Assembly (NCBI GenBank): GCA_964352855.1
Contig: CAYGTR010000009.1
Coordinates: 1-64,000 of the forward strand
Origin: Litorimonas sp964352855
GTDB lineage: Bacteria; Pseudomonadota; Alphaproteobacteria; Caulobacterales; Maricaulaceae
Direction of reading: 5' to 3'
Length of the DNA stretch: 64,000 nucleotides
A program made the position numbers and the translations under genes. The notes under the pieces were generated by a model, which saw nothing but the letters and a program-made list of their open reading frames with translations, ran no database searches and had not been told where the DNA came from. Of this stretch, positions 25,938 to 35,372 are shown piece by piece (positions within the stretch are counted from its first letter, which is position 1; every line of letters begins with the position of its first letter).

Positions 25938-27064
25938 ATAGGCCCTATGATTTTGTCTTCTGAAAGTTTTTCAATCTTATCATTTGCATAACCGAGGTCA
26001 GATAAAATCTCTGAGGCAGACGCGTTCAGTCCCAAAATGAGGTCAGGTTCAAAGGGTTTAACGGAATCGAAAACAGGGGCCTTGCGCGGATGTAAAAAAG
26101 GCCCCGCTTGTTTAAATCCACCGCGAGCGACATTTTGGGGATGTTCTGCAGCCTCGAGATAATCTAAAACGGGGGTAACGCAGGCGTCTGTGCCAGCAAA
26201 AATTTCGGCCCATTCCTCTCTCGTTTTTCGAGCAAATATATTTTCCAAAAGCGTATGTTGTTTGGTAAATTGTTTGCGGTCATTCTGTCCGCCATAATCT
26301 TCAGCACTGATCTCCAACAGTCTTAACATTTCAGCGAAGAATTGTGGCTCGATGCAGCCGACGGCCATATATTGACCGTCTGATGTCGCATAGCAGCGAT
26401 AATAAGGCATGGCCCCATCCAAGAGATTGCTGTCGCGTTTCGGCGTCCACTGTCCAAGCCCTGCAAGCGTATAAAAGAGGCTCATCATGGAGGAGACGCC
26501 GTCAATCATGGCTGCATCCACGACAGTGCCTTCACCTGTTTTTTCGGCCTGTAATAAGCCTGCCAGCATACCCGACACTAAAAAAAGAGAACCGCCCCCA
26601 TAATCACCAATTAAATTGAGCGGCACTTGCGGCGGCGCGCCAGCTTTGCCCATTGCGCCAAGAGCGCCGGTGAGACCGATGTAATTGATATCATGCCCCG
26701 CCATATTGGCCCATGGCCCTGTCTGTCCCCACCCGGTCATGCGGCCATAAACAAGTTTCGGATTTACGGCGTGGCAGTCTTCTGGCCCAACACCCAGTCG
26801 CTCTGTCACGCCGGGGCGCAACCCTTCATAGAGACCGTCAGCAGACGTGATGAGATCAAGAAGAACTTTGACACCCGCATCAGAACGTAAATTGAGCGTG
26901 ATTGTTTTCTTTCCGCGGTGAGAAATATTCGGAAAATTCATTCCATCGGTGCGGTTTACCAAAATGACCTCTGCGCCCATATCGACAAAAAGCTGCCCCG
27001 CATAAGGGCAGGGGCCAATCCCTGCGAGTTCAATCAGTTTGTAACCCGAAAGTGGCCCTGTCAT
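25934..27064 (-). CDS. mcr: Alpha-methylacyl-CoA racemase (CoA-transferase family III)
   Basis: A protein of about 376 residues of the CaiB/BaiF fold. GHDINYIGLTGALGAMG and LIGDYGGGSLF hold the catalytic His and Asp of the racemase subgroup, and AAMIDGVSSMMSLF follows. It would epimerise the 2-methyl carbon of branched acyl-CoAs, which fits beside branched-chain degradation genes. Start choice is uncertain: 27064 (MTGPLSGY) fits the family N-terminus; in-frame ATGs at 27073 and 27097 add a few residues. Confidence 0.88.
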   Translation of the reverse strand: MTGPLSGYKLIELAGIGPCPYAGQLFVDMGAEVILVNRTDGMNFPNISHRGKKTITLNLRSDAGVKVLLDLITSADGLYEGLRPGVTERLGVGPEDCHAVNPKLVYGRMTGWGQTGPWANMAGHDINYIGLTGALGAMGKAGAPPQVPLNLIGDYGGGSLFLVSGMLAGLLQAEKTGEGTVVDAAMIDGVSSMMSLFYTLAGLGQWTPKRDSNLLDGAMPYYRCYATSDGQYMAVGCIEPQFFAEMLRLLEISAEDYGGQNDRKQFTKQHTLLENIFARKTREEWAEIFAGTDACVTPVLDYLEAAEHPQNVARGGFKQAGPFLHPRKAPVFDSVKPFEPDLILGLNASASEILSDLGYANDKIEKLSEDKIIGPI

Positions 27065-27260
27065 GCTCTTCATCATCCTGTGTGTAAAAAAAGACAAAAC
27101 CGCTTATCGAAGGCCTGGTCAATGAAAATACATCTTAAAATAACAAAAAAATGGTAACATCGCCCTATCGTGCGGAATATGTCATTTCGCATATAGTCTT
27201 TATGATTTTTGAAAAAGATTATATACTCTTATCAAAATACTCCGAATGATGGTGATAAAT

Positions 27261-27950
27261 ATGAAAATTAAAGCTCTGTCCATTTTAGTCTTAGCGTCTT
27301 TATATGCGAGCCCGATTCTCGCGCAAAACTCAGAAGAAGCCATTGACGAAGTGATCACTGAAGGCACTATTCGAAAAGATCCTGCAATGTCGGCTTATCT
27401 TTCAGGTGATTTCGCAACGGCTGAAGTTGAGTTTGAAAGAAATGCATTTTGTGCATTGCGTGCGACGCGGAGCTTTAGATCCGGTATCGAAAGCGCGAGG
27501 GACAGCACAATTCGAGCTGACGTAGGTGTGGATGCAGATGTTGCCCCGCAACCGTCCGGTGGAGCGGGTGGCGGCGGGTTTGTAGCACCAGGCGCTCCAA
27601 CAACGGCGCCCATAGCTCGCCTTAATTCCGAAGATTTTAAGATAAACGACTCAGAAACGAAACGCACATGTGAAGATCGAGGTTTTCAGCTTTACATGGC
27701 CGGCCTCTCTGAGCTCAAACTTGGAAAGTTTGATGAGGCGAAAGAGTCGTTTACGAAAGCTATTCGTCTGAGAAAAACGATTTACGATGCTTATTTTAGA
27801 TTGGCTCTGCTCGAATACCAAGACGGTGATCTTGAGAAAGCTAGAAAACAGTTCCACCGCCTTCAGAAACTTGAGGCACAGTGCAAGCGCTGCGAGTTTA
27901 AAAAGGAAATGGAGGAACAAGTTCAATATCTACAAAACATCCTCGGTTGA
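27261..27950 (+). CDS. Secreted tetratricopeptide-repeat protein
   Basis: A 229-residue exported protein with a signal peptide ending near SPILAQ (residue 22), a Gly/Pro-rich linker in the middle and TPR-like helices at the C-terminus (LYMAGLSELKLGKFDEAKES, YDAYFRLALLEYQDGDLEKA). It has paired Cys near its end (CKRC). TPR proteins in the periplasm usually serve as assembly scaffolds; the partner is unknown. It is transcribed on its own. Confidence 0.72.
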   Translation: MKIKALSILVLASLYASPILAQNSEEAIDEVITEGTIRKDPAMSAYLSGDFATAEVEFERNAFCALRATRSFRSGIESARDSTIRADVGVDADVAPQPSGGAGGGGFVAPGAPTTAPIARLNSEDFKINDSETKRTCEDRGFQLYMAGLSELKLGKFDEAKESFTKAIRLRKTIYDAYFRLALLEYQDGDLEKARKQFHRLQKLEAQCKRCEFKKEMEEQVQYLQNILG

Positions 27951-28036
27951 TGAAAACTCAGATATAAAATAACTACAAAGTGAATTTGACAGATTTATCT
28001 GATCACCGTTAAGTGATCTAAAAAGGGGAATTATAT

Positions 28037-28651
28037 ATGTTTAAACTGACGGCCTTATCAATTTCAATTGCTGCATTTATGGCCATGGCCGCGGTTTCAA
28101 CTGTGCACGCTCAAGACCCAATGCAGAAAGCCTTAGCGGCCTTAGACGCTCAACTACCGGGTAAATTGATCAATAACCCCTATGATATACAATGGAAAAC
28201 AGAAGGGTCCGATAAAAAAGAAAATATCGTTGAATCAGAAGGCGTGCCAGGTGGCGTGGCTTATAGCATCACTGTCAAAAAGACGAAGAGAAACCCTTGG
28301 GACACGGCCACACGTATCCCTATGACAACGTCCGTTGAAAAAGATGACGTGATTTTGGTCTCTTTCTGGGCGCGCGCAGCCAAACTTTCTAAGGGCAAAG
28401 ACACAGGTGATATAAGCGTTTCTCTACAACGCAATGTCGAACCTTATGACTCTATATTTGAGGAACGCATTGCGCTTGGCCAAGACTGGAAGCTTTACAA
28501 TGCAGCAGGAAAAGCCAATCGTGATTACACCGCGGATAAAACAAATTTGAACTTTAATCTCGCCCGCGCGAAGCAGACCATCGAATTCGGACCATTTTAC
28601 ATAATGAGTTTAGGCCCGGATGCTGATGTCAGCAAATATTTAAGTAATTAG
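28037..28651 (+). CDS. Secreted protein with carbohydrate-binding-like beta domain
   Basis: A 204-residue exported protein with a signal peptide ending at STVHAQ (residue 26). The rest looks like a beta-sandwich: DVILVSFWARAAKLSKG, then LGQDWKLYN and IEFGPFYIMSLG, the pattern of carbohydrate-binding domains such as CBM4/9-type jelly rolls. No catalytic domain is attached. It may bind glycan in the periplasm or at the cell surface; this is inference from fold-like motifs. Confidence 0.6.
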   Translation: MFKLTALSISIAAFMAMAAVSTVHAQDPMQKALAALDAQLPGKLINNPYDIQWKTEGSDKKENIVESEGVPGGVAYSITVKKTKRNPWDTATRIPMTTSVEKDDVILVSFWARAAKLSKGKDTGDISVSLQRNVEPYDSIFEERIALGQDWKLYNAAGKANRDYTADKTNLNFNLARAKQTIEFGPFYIMSLGPDADVSKYLSN

Positions 28652-28784
28652 AGAGGGCTGACGTTTAAATGAGTTAGTGGCTTTTAATGTGGAAACAGGG
28701 CGAGTTCACCTTTCAGCGGTGCTCAAAAGCATAGAAGTTTAAGGTTCAACTATCTGTAAGTTCCAAATGGGCTTTAATTGTAAT

Positions 28785-28856
28785 TTAAAGTCCGAGTAAA
28801 ACAGCCAATAAAACAATGATGATAGCCAACAGGATATTCTTAAGAACAGCAATCAT
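28785..28856 (-). CDS. Candidate 23-residue hydrophobic peptide
   Basis: A short reading frame starting MIAVLKNILLAIIIVLLAVL with three more residues, one charged residue in all, behind GGAAGAG at a good distance. It could be a single membrane helix, like type I toxin peptides or small stress proteins, but no family is recognised. The surrounding 28652-29014 holds nothing else I can name. Confidence 0.4.
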   Translation of the reverse strand: MIAVLKNILLAIIIVLLAVLLGL

Positions 28857-29014
28857 AATCTCTTCCTTTATTCTGAAGTTGGTAGACATCGAATTTCGAT
28901 TTTTGTCAATCAAGTTTTGACTAAGCTTTTATAACGGAAGTCCACATGTGCAACCTTCTAGAGATCAATCAGTATTTTGCCCTTACAATCAGACATCAAT
29001 GAAGGGTGTTTAGG

Positions 29015-30106
29015 TTAAATTAAGCTCTTCAGTGCGTTTCCATCATAGGCCTCTAATTCGTCCATACGTCCTTCTTTGACCTTTTGTGCCCAATAGGGGT
29101 CTTGGATGAGGGCCCGTCCCACGGCGATGAGGTCAAATTCGTCTCGTTCCATCCGTTCTATCAAGTTATCAAGACTTGCAATTTCAGAGCTTTCGCCGCG
29201 AAATGATCCGAAAAAGTCACCTTTCAGGCTGACAGAGCCTACAGAGATAGTAGGAACGCCCGTGAGTTTCTTTGCCCATCCCGCAAAATTCAAATCAGAG
29301 CCTTCAAATTCCGGTTCCCAAAAACGACGTTGCGAACAATGTAAAATATCTACGCCTGCATCGACGAGGCTAGAGAGAAACGCTTCTAACGCTTGAGGCG
29401 TTTCAGCAAGCCGTGCCGTATAATCTTGTTGTTTCCATTGGGAAATACGGATGCAAAGCGGCATATCTTCGCCTATGGCTGCTCGACATTTGCGAATGAC
29501 TTCACGGGCAAATTCGGCGCGATCAATCAATTTACCCCCATATTTGTCGTCGCGTTGGTTCATGACATCCCAGAAAAATTCATCAACCAAATACCCATGT
29601 GCCCCATGAATCTCGACCATATCAAAGCCAAGTTTTTTCGCATTTGCTGCTGCACGTGCGTAAGAGTCCGTCATATCTGAAATATCTTCTTGCGATGGCA
29701 CAGGTTGTACAAGTTTACCTGTGTGCGTAATACCTGAAGGGCTATCAGAATCTGCATCAGGGTTCGGCCCTGTTCCTGGTTTGCGCGCCATGCCCGTATG
29801 CCAAATTTGCGGCCCCATTTTGCCGCCAACAGAATGCACGGCTTCAATAACTTTTTGCCACCCCGACAAAGCTTCGGCCGTATGAAAATTTGGAATGTTG
29901 GGGTCATTTGAAGCGCCAAGCCGGTCAATTGTTGTGCCTTCTGATAAAATCAGCCCGACATCAGCGGCAGCACGTTTTCGATAATATTCAACAACATTTT
30001 CACCTGGTACACCATTGGGCGAGAAATTGCGTGTCATTGGCGCCATCACAATACGGTTTGGCAAATCCAAAGATTTGCAGGAAAACGGCTTAAACAAAGG
30101 TGACAT
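29015..30106 (-). CDS. Old-yellow-enzyme-family NADH:flavin oxidoreductase
   Basis: A 363-residue FMN TIM-barrel oxidoreductase. NRIVMAPMTRN is the N-terminal FMN motif, GPQIWHTG follows, and DMVEIHGAHGYLVDEFFWD carries the substrate-binding His pair; GRALIQDPYWA is near the C-terminus. Enzymes of this type reduce alpha,beta-unsaturated carbonyls. It is divergent from the flavin monooxygenase gene (123 bp between), with which it may share control. Confidence 0.9.
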   Translation of the reverse strand: MSPLFKPFSCKSLDLPNRIVMAPMTRNFSPNGVPGENVVEYYRKRAAADVGLILSEGTTIDRLGASNDPNIPNFHTAEALSGWQKVIEAVHSVGGKMGPQIWHTGMARKPGTGPNPDADSDSPSGITHTGKLVQPVPSQEDISDMTDSYARAAANAKKLGFDMVEIHGAHGYLVDEFFWDVMNQRDDKYGGKLIDRAEFAREVIRKCRAAIGEDMPLCIRISQWKQQDYTARLAETPQALEAFLSSLVDAGVDILHCSQRRFWEPEFEGSDLNFAGWAKKLTGVPTISVGSVSLKGDFFGSFRGESSEIASLDNLIERMERDEFDLIAVGRALIQDPYWAQKVKEGRMDELEAYDGNALKSLI

Positions 30107-30229
30107 AGAAAATCCAAAACTAAGAAAAAACGGCTCTCGACCGTTTCAATATCGCTCTCTATAGTCCTCGTATAATAAAGCAAACCCGCGTTTAAGATTG
30201 CACATCATGCAAAAACGAAAATCAAGATT

Positions 30230-31432
30230 ATGAAGGTTTTCATCATCGGGGCAGGTATAGGCGGATTGACCGCGGCGCTCGCCTTAGCTCGCACTGGAAT
30301 AGATGTAGAGGTCTTTGAAAAGGCTTCAAAGCTCGGCGAAGTAGGGTCTGGTTTGCAACAAAGTCCCAACGCGATGGTTGTTCATCATGAGCTTGGTATT
30401 TCCAAAGATATTGAAGAAAAATCCTTCTTTCCAGAAGCCGGTGTTTTACGTGACTACAGAACAGGCGAACCGCTTTTAAAAACACAAATGAAAGATGTGT
30501 ATCGAGAGCGATACGGATATAAATATTTAAATATTCATCGCGCAGATTTGCTCAATATTCTTATTACGGAGACTAAAAAATACAATATTTCAATACACTT
30601 AGGGTGTTTTATTAAACAAGTCGATGAACGCAAAAGTTCTGTGTGTCTCACGGTTGATGGAGATGTTCGCGAAGCGGATGTTTTGGTTGGTGCAGATGGC
30701 GTCAGATCATATGTTCGGGAGCTTATTCACGGAAAAAGCGAACCTCGTTTTACAGGTCAAGTGGCTTGGCGCGGATTAGTTGCAGCCGAAAAACTGCCTC
30801 ATGGGATGATCCCTTTTGCTGCGAATAATTGGCTTGGCCCTGACCAGCATTTTGTCAGCTATTATGTGCGGAGACAGAGCCTCATAAATTTTGTCGCTGT
30901 TCAAGAACGCCATAATTGGGTTGATGAGTCATGGAATGTGCCTGCTGATATAGGTGAGTTACGCAATGCGTTTTCCGGATGGGATCCGCGCATAAAAATG
31001 CTTTTAGACGCTTGCGAAACGAGTTTTCTTTGGGGTCTGTTTGATCATGCACCTCTCCCCTTTTGGAGCAAAGGTCGCGTAACGCTATTGGGTGATGCGG
31101 CTCATCCTATGTTGCCATTTATGGCCCAAGGCGCGTCGATGGCAATTGAAGACGCCTGGGTTTTAGCGCATTGTTTATCGCAACATGGCGACAAGGTTTC
31201 CTCTGCCCTGAAACGATATGAGGCTTTTCGCAAACCTCGCGCGACTATGGTGCAATCAATATCACGCGAAAATGCGAAACTATACCATCAAAGTGGACTA
31301 GGCGCTCTTATTCGCAATGCCAAACTTACAGCAGGGTCTATGTTTCCAGCTGCGGTTTTGGCAAAGCTTGATAAGATTTATGCTGTCGATGTTACACGCG
31401 ACTTTCCAATTGAAACTCGCTCACGACGATAA
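30230..31432 (+). CDS. FAD-dependent aromatic-type monooxygenase (class A)
   Basis: A 400-residue flavoprotein hydroxylase. FIIGAGIGGLTAALALAR binds the ADP part of FAD, LVGADGVRS is the DG fingerprint, and LLGDAAHPMLPFMAQGAS the GD motif. It most resembles 3-hydroxybenzoate 6-hydroxylase/salicylate hydroxylase types, though the substrate cannot be read from sequence. No ring-cleavage genes are nearby. Immediately upstream of the tRNA-Ser island junction. Confidence 0.87.
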   Translation: MKVFIIGAGIGGLTAALALARTGIDVEVFEKASKLGEVGSGLQQSPNAMVVHHELGISKDIEEKSFFPEAGVLRDYRTGEPLLKTQMKDVYRERYGYKYLNIHRADLLNILITETKKYNISIHLGCFIKQVDERKSSVCLTVDGDVREADVLVGADGVRSYVRELIHGKSEPRFTGQVAWRGLVAAEKLPHGMIPFAANNWLGPDQHFVSYYVRRQSLINFVAVQERHNWVDESWNVPADIGELRNAFSGWDPRIKMLLDACETSFLWGLFDHAPLPFWSKGRVTLLGDAAHPMLPFMAQGASMAIEDAWVLAHCLSQHGDKVSSALKRYEAFRKPRATMVQSISRENAKLYHQSGLGALIRNAKLTAGSMFPAAVLAKLDKIYAVDVTRDFPIETRSRR

Positions 31433-31503
31433 GAATGATTTTCTAGCAGTTTAAGCTCACTTATGGCTTGCTCCTGTCTTCGCAATTCGCTAGTCCCGCC
31501 GAC

Positions 31504-31594
31504 GGAGACGTGGCCGAGTGGTCGAAGGCGCTCCCCTGCTAAGGGAGTATGGGCCAAAAGCTCATCGAGGGTTCGAATCCCTTCGTCTCCGCCA
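31504..31594 (+). tRNA. tRNA-Ser (GCU)
   Basis: A 91-nt tRNA including an encoded CCA. The acceptor stem GGAGACG pairs with CGTCTCC, the anticodon loop CCTGCTAAG gives GCT, a long variable arm follows, and the T-arm is GAGGGTTCGAATCCCTT. Long variable arm and anticodon identify serine. The last 16 bases recur at 52265-52280, marking it as an island attachment site. Confidence 0.95.
31579..31594 (+). repeat. Candidate attL within tRNA-Ser 3' end
   Basis: CCCTTCGTCTCCGCCA, the last 16 bases of the tRNA gene, is repeated exactly and in the same orientation at 52265-52280. Integrases typically use tRNA 3' ends this way. The 31595-31853 stretch beyond it has no complete gene and no integrase. Confidence 0.7.
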
Positions 31595-31853
31595 TTGCCT
31601 TCCTCTAAGCCCATGAACTATAACGGTAAATTAGCCCTTACGGGTGAAGTGTCCCACCGGGTGTCCCACCCAATTCAGGACTGACAAAAAACTTCTACTA
31701 AATATTGTTTTAAGACGTTTCATGGCGGTTCACGGTGTTCAAACGGTCTCTCGGACTTAAATGTGACCAATCGATATTGTTGATTCGTATTCCCAATACA
31801 CATCGTAAGTGTTTCGATGACCAGATGAACCCGCACGCGATTTTAGGACGCTC

Positions 31854-32675
31854 GGCGGCTTAGTCACGTTAAGTGACCCAGCCGCAATTTCCGCTGACTG
31901 GCTTTTTTAAGCGCAAGTTTGAGCCGTAACTAGATTCCATTCGTTTTGTGCATGGAGTCGAAATTTCCTAAGCGTATTTCTTGAGATTAGGTGACGTCGG
32001 TGATTGAAGAGATTGTAGATTTGGCTGTGAATGAAGAGCAGTTTTTGAGCGTTCCTAACAGATCTAAATCTTTGCGATTTTCTTTCTCTTCTACGTATTG
32101 CAACGTGTGAACATTCGGCACGATTATTTTTTCGACCTCCCACATCTTGAAGATGCTTGAGACCTAAAAGTTTTAGGGCGGCTCCGTACGACCCAAGTCG
32201 ATCGGTAACGATCCGCTTTGGTTTGACACCTTGGTTTCTCACGAGTTTCCGCAATAATCGTAGGGCTGCTTTGGTATTGCGTCGCCTCTGCACAACGACA
32301 TCCAGTATGGCTCCTTCGTCATGGCTCCTTCGTCGTCGACCGCCCGCCAGAGGTAAACCATCTCTCCATTAATTTTAGTGCAGACTTCGTCTAGGTGCTA
32401 TACAGGCGAGGGAGGTTCAGATTTAGATTTAATGCGCTTGGCATATGTTGATCCGAATTTATCAACCCACCTCCGGATTGTCTCATAGGAAACATCTATT
32501 CCGCGTTCGATCATCAACTCCTCGACATCCCGAAAACTCAGGTTAAATCTGAAATATAACCAAACGGCTCGACGAATAATGTCTGGATGGAAGCGATGAC
32601 GAGAGTAGATTGAGATTTTCATCACGAAGGCTTAGCGGAATGAGTGCAAGTGGTCATTAACGTGACAAAGCCGGC
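31854..32675 (-). mobile_element. Defective IS6-family insertion sequence
   Basis: An 822-bp element, the typical IS6/IS26 size. It is bounded by related inverted ends: GGCGGCTTAGTCACGTTAAG at left and, as reverse complement, GCCGGCTTTGTCACGTTAA at right. It contains a broken transposase gene. Flanking 8-mers differ (GGACGCTC, ATGAGGCC), so no target duplication is preserved. The right end abuts an Rhs gene fragment, which the element probably cut. Confidence 0.8.
31907..32625 (-). pseudogene. IS6-family transposase, inactivated
   Basis: A DDE transposase read in pieces. The N-terminal part has the HTH (FRDVEELMIERGIDVSYETI); the catalytic part retains HLDEVCTKINGEM, IVTDRLGSYGA and NNRAECSH with the D-D-E residues. 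Two lesions are visible: a TAG stop at 32398-32400 where the family has Trp before HLDE, and an exact 14-bp tandem duplication (32307-32320 / 32321-32334) that shifts frame. The protein cannot be made. Confidence 0.88.
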
Positions 32676-32902
32676 ATGAGGCCTATCTAGATATAATCGC
32701 GGATTATCTCCCCCGTCGCCGCATCTGTTTCAGAGATGAGACGGCCTTCATTGTCATAGTGATAATGAATAGCGGATTGGCCCATGAGGGATTTGGCGAC
32801 CCGCTGCTCAAACACATCATAGGTGTAAGAGGCCACAGACACACCATTCTCCCGCACCGCCACCATGCGGCCCCGTGCATTCAGATCAAAGTCAAAGCGG
32901 CA
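32676..32902 (-). pseudogene. Rhs core fragment
   Basis: About 227 bp closely matching the interior of the large Rhs gene (36636-36862 region, roughly Rhs residues 1210-1285) with scattered substitutions. It ends at the IS6 right end on one side and exactly at the stop codon of the putative immunity gene on the other. It has no start and is too short for function. Probably the remains of a further displaced toxin-tip cassette, cut by the IS. Confidence 0.85.
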
Positions 32903-33445
32903 CTAGACAGATATAATTGCATCTTTGATAAACCTTAAAAGAGTTTGACGCTTTTTCTTAGCATAAAAATTTGGGGCCGTTTCAAATTTATCGACCGAAA
33001 GATCACACAAAGGGTCTGGGACTAAAGTGATTTCAGGGTCTATTTTTTCATAACCATCGCTCTCTATATCATAAATTGCCATTAGTGAGACTGGGTTAGT
33101 GATACTCTCTTTTATTTTACCGTTCATACAAGATGCCGGTCCATGATATTGGCAGGAAGAGAGAGCAATACGTTTCTTAATAATAGCATTTTCATTGGAT
33201 GTTATTTTTTGTCGAAACTTAAAATTACTACACTTCTTAACCGCTTCTTCAAACCTAAATACTGACCGTATTTCTAAATTTATTCTACCAGTTTCAGTGA
33301 TTTCAATAAATCTTGCTTTGTGTGTAACATGCCCCCAACTATATTGTTCTTCAATTGTATCGTAATAGATGGACTGTGGAAGAAACCATAAAACAACATT
33401 TAAAATTATGAAAAGGCCGAAAGCTATACTAATTATTTTCTTCAT
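32903..33445 (-). CDS. Putative immunity protein for the orphan Rhs tip
   Basis: A 180-residue protein with one N-terminal membrane helix or uncleaved signal (about residues 4-22) and a soluble remainder containing several Cys. No family recognised. It is AT-rich compared with the surrounding genome and lies directly after an orphan Rhs toxin tip, the place where immunity genes sit. The immunity role is inferred from position only. Confidence 0.5.
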   Translation of the reverse strand: MKKIISIAFGLFIILNVVLWFLPQSIYYDTIEEQYSWGHVTHKARFIEITETGRINLEIRSVFRFEEAVKKCSNFKFRQKITSNENAIIKKRIALSSCQYHGPASCMNGKIKESITNPVSLMAIYDIESDGYEKIDPEITLVPDPLCDLSVDKFETAPNFYAKKKRQTLLRFIKDAIISV

Positions 33446-33475
33446 AAAATCTCGCTAACATATAATCTAAGCTAA

Positions 33476-34553
33476 TCATAAAATTGGACCACGCAGACCA
33501 AGTGAAAAAGCTGAACTAGCTTTTAAGCAGTTACAATCATCCTCCACTAGTGAGGGTCCATTACCATATATCATCCAAGGTATTACATCCAGAAGGGTAT
33601 GACCCCAGAAATCATCAGGCGAACGATAATTATAACTTCCTGCATTTATAGGGTTACTCACTCGCTTGCCAAATCTATCAAATATGACTTCTCGTCGACC
33701 ATCATCACTAACCCACTTTTTATTGCCCAAATCATTCCACAAAGTATTTGTGGGGAAAATATGGAATATATTTTTTGAGAACGGCATATCTTTCCAACCC
33801 AACAGCCGTGCATCTTCTGGCGTACAAGGTAATCCTATGTTTTTTGTGTTTCTCATAATATGAAAAAGGTAAAAACCTCGACCTGCTCCATTAGACAAAT
33901 CCCATGGCGTTGAAAATTCCCCAGTTGGGTCAATCCAATTCATAGGGTTCGCGCCCACATAAGCATACCGATTGAGGCCACCCGCTAATCCAATCATATC
34001 ACTCTGCAAGTATGCCCCAGTGTCGGATCATATGTCCGTGTCCAGTTCTGATAGAGGCCCGTCTCCTCATCCTGATACTGTCCGGGGAACATCAGGCTTT
34101 GCGTGACCGCGCCCATGGTTTCGATCTGCATACCAAACGGCGTTGTGATACCCCCATCCCAGATGATTGTGCCTGCTGTATCGGTCGCAAAAGCTGGGCG
34201 ACCGAGGTGGTCTGCGTGGAGGTAGGAGAGCACGACTTGTGATGTGGTCGTTCCGCCACTTCCATCTGTCATCTGGCCTGTATTGGGGTCAATGCCAGCC
34301 GCTGCGCAGCGATTTTCTAATCGCGTAATGCGGTCTTGGAGGCGCACCGTAATCTCTTCAAGCTGCAGAACACGGGCATTGAGGTCTTCTATGCGCGTAT
34401 TGAGATTATCAATCGCCGCATCTAGTTCCATCAGACGTGCGTCTAAATTCGCAATGCGCGTGGTGAGAGTATCAATGCGATCCGTATTGGTGTCGGGTAC
34501 AGAGTCGAGTGTGGCTTTCAAAGCAGCCCGACGTGTCGCCACTTCAGCTTCAT
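33476..34553 (-). pseudogene. Orphan Rhs C-terminal module with alternative toxin tip (frameshifted)
   Basis: A partial copy of the end of the large Rhs gene carrying a different tip. The coiled-coil and YLHADHLGRPAFATD core match the main copy. At about 34010 one base is missing relative to the main copy (GGGCATAC versus GGGCGATAC), so the core shifts out of frame; a second frame continues through GGLNRYAYVGANPMNWIDPT into about 145 tip residues containing GRREVIFDRFGKRVSNPINA. No signal peptide or full core remains, so it is a silent tip reservoir rather than a working toxin. Confidence 0.82.
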
Positions 34554-34595
34554 GTGCAAGGAATAAAGTAGCAACCTATAGACAAACTATAAGAA

Positions 34596-35372
34596 TTATA
34601 CCCTTCTATATTTGCCTCGCAACCTTTGTATTAACAACAATGAGGGAGCAATAGAAAACAAAAATAGGATTAAAACAATAATTATATTTGAGTTAGAAAA
34701 TTCCAACCATTTCATAATCAGATAAGCTAGAAAAAAAAAAGTGACTAAAAATATTAGTGAAATGATATTTTGCCTTTTTCCTCGTTCTCTTACCTCATGT
34801 TTTGCTAATTTTTCTGCTTTAAACACCCCTAATTTAGACGTTCTTATATCAGATGTATCATTTCCATATGGCCATAAACTTATAATAAGATCCAAGGCAA
34901 CATCATTAAGGTCAATAATATAAACAGAATCTATATCACTATGTTTTTTGTTTGGTTGGTAATTTTTTAAGTCACTTATCACTTCCAAGAAATCAATATT
35001 TTTACCTAAAAATTGTGTCAGACTCTCAGCTACAACAATAAATAGCTCTCGGTTATCCAACATTATACCAACACGAGAACGGCTCGACTCTATATTCAAC
35101 AAATATATCAGACCTCCTTGCCCTACAGAACCAATTGGAAAAGCATTTCTTACAAATTCAAAGAAAAACTTACGTGGTCTTTTCCAAGGCAAATTCCATT
35201 CAATAGAAAAATTGGATGTTTCGAAATTTCCATATCGGGTTGCAAGTTCGATATATACTTCATGAAATTTCATCTTTTCCATGAATTTCAAATCATCTTT
35301 AGGAAGCTTTTTGTTGCTATTACGCTCAAGTTTCTCAAAACAACTAAACAGATCTATGTAATTAACAGTCAC
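34596..35372 (-). CDS. Putative immunity protein of the main Rhs toxin
   Basis: A 258-residue protein with a soluble N-terminal part and two membrane helices near the end (about 205-225 and 230-250). No family recognised. The GTG start at 35372 overlaps the rhs stop by 11 bp, so it is translationally coupled to the toxin gene; a TTG at 35384 is an alternative. The DNA is strikingly AT-rich. Immunity function is inferred from this coupling. Confidence 0.55.
   Translation of the reverse strand: MTVNYIDLFSCFEKLERNSNKKLPKDDLKFMEKMKFHEVYIELATRYGNFETSNFSIEWNLPWKRPRKFFFEFVRNAFPIGSVGQGGLIYLLNIESSRSRVGIMLDNRELFIVVAESLTQFLGKNIDFLEVISDLKNYQPNKKHSDIDSVYIIDLNDVALDLIISLWPYGNDTSDIRTSKLGVFKAEKLAKHEVRERGKRQNIISLIFLVTFFFLAYLIMKWLEFSNSNIIIVLILFLFSIAPSLLLIQRLRGKYRRV

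Noticed and set aside
31595..31853. Possible integrase remnant after tRNA-Ser
   Set aside because: A short frame ending VSHRVSHPIQD resembles some integrase N-termini, but no catalytic motif follows, so it cannot be supported.
34244..34654. Plus-strand frames opposite the Rhs fragments, repeated at 36161-36655
   Set aside because: They are the antisense of the repeated coiled-coil DNA; the repetition comes from the Rhs duplication, not from a gene family.
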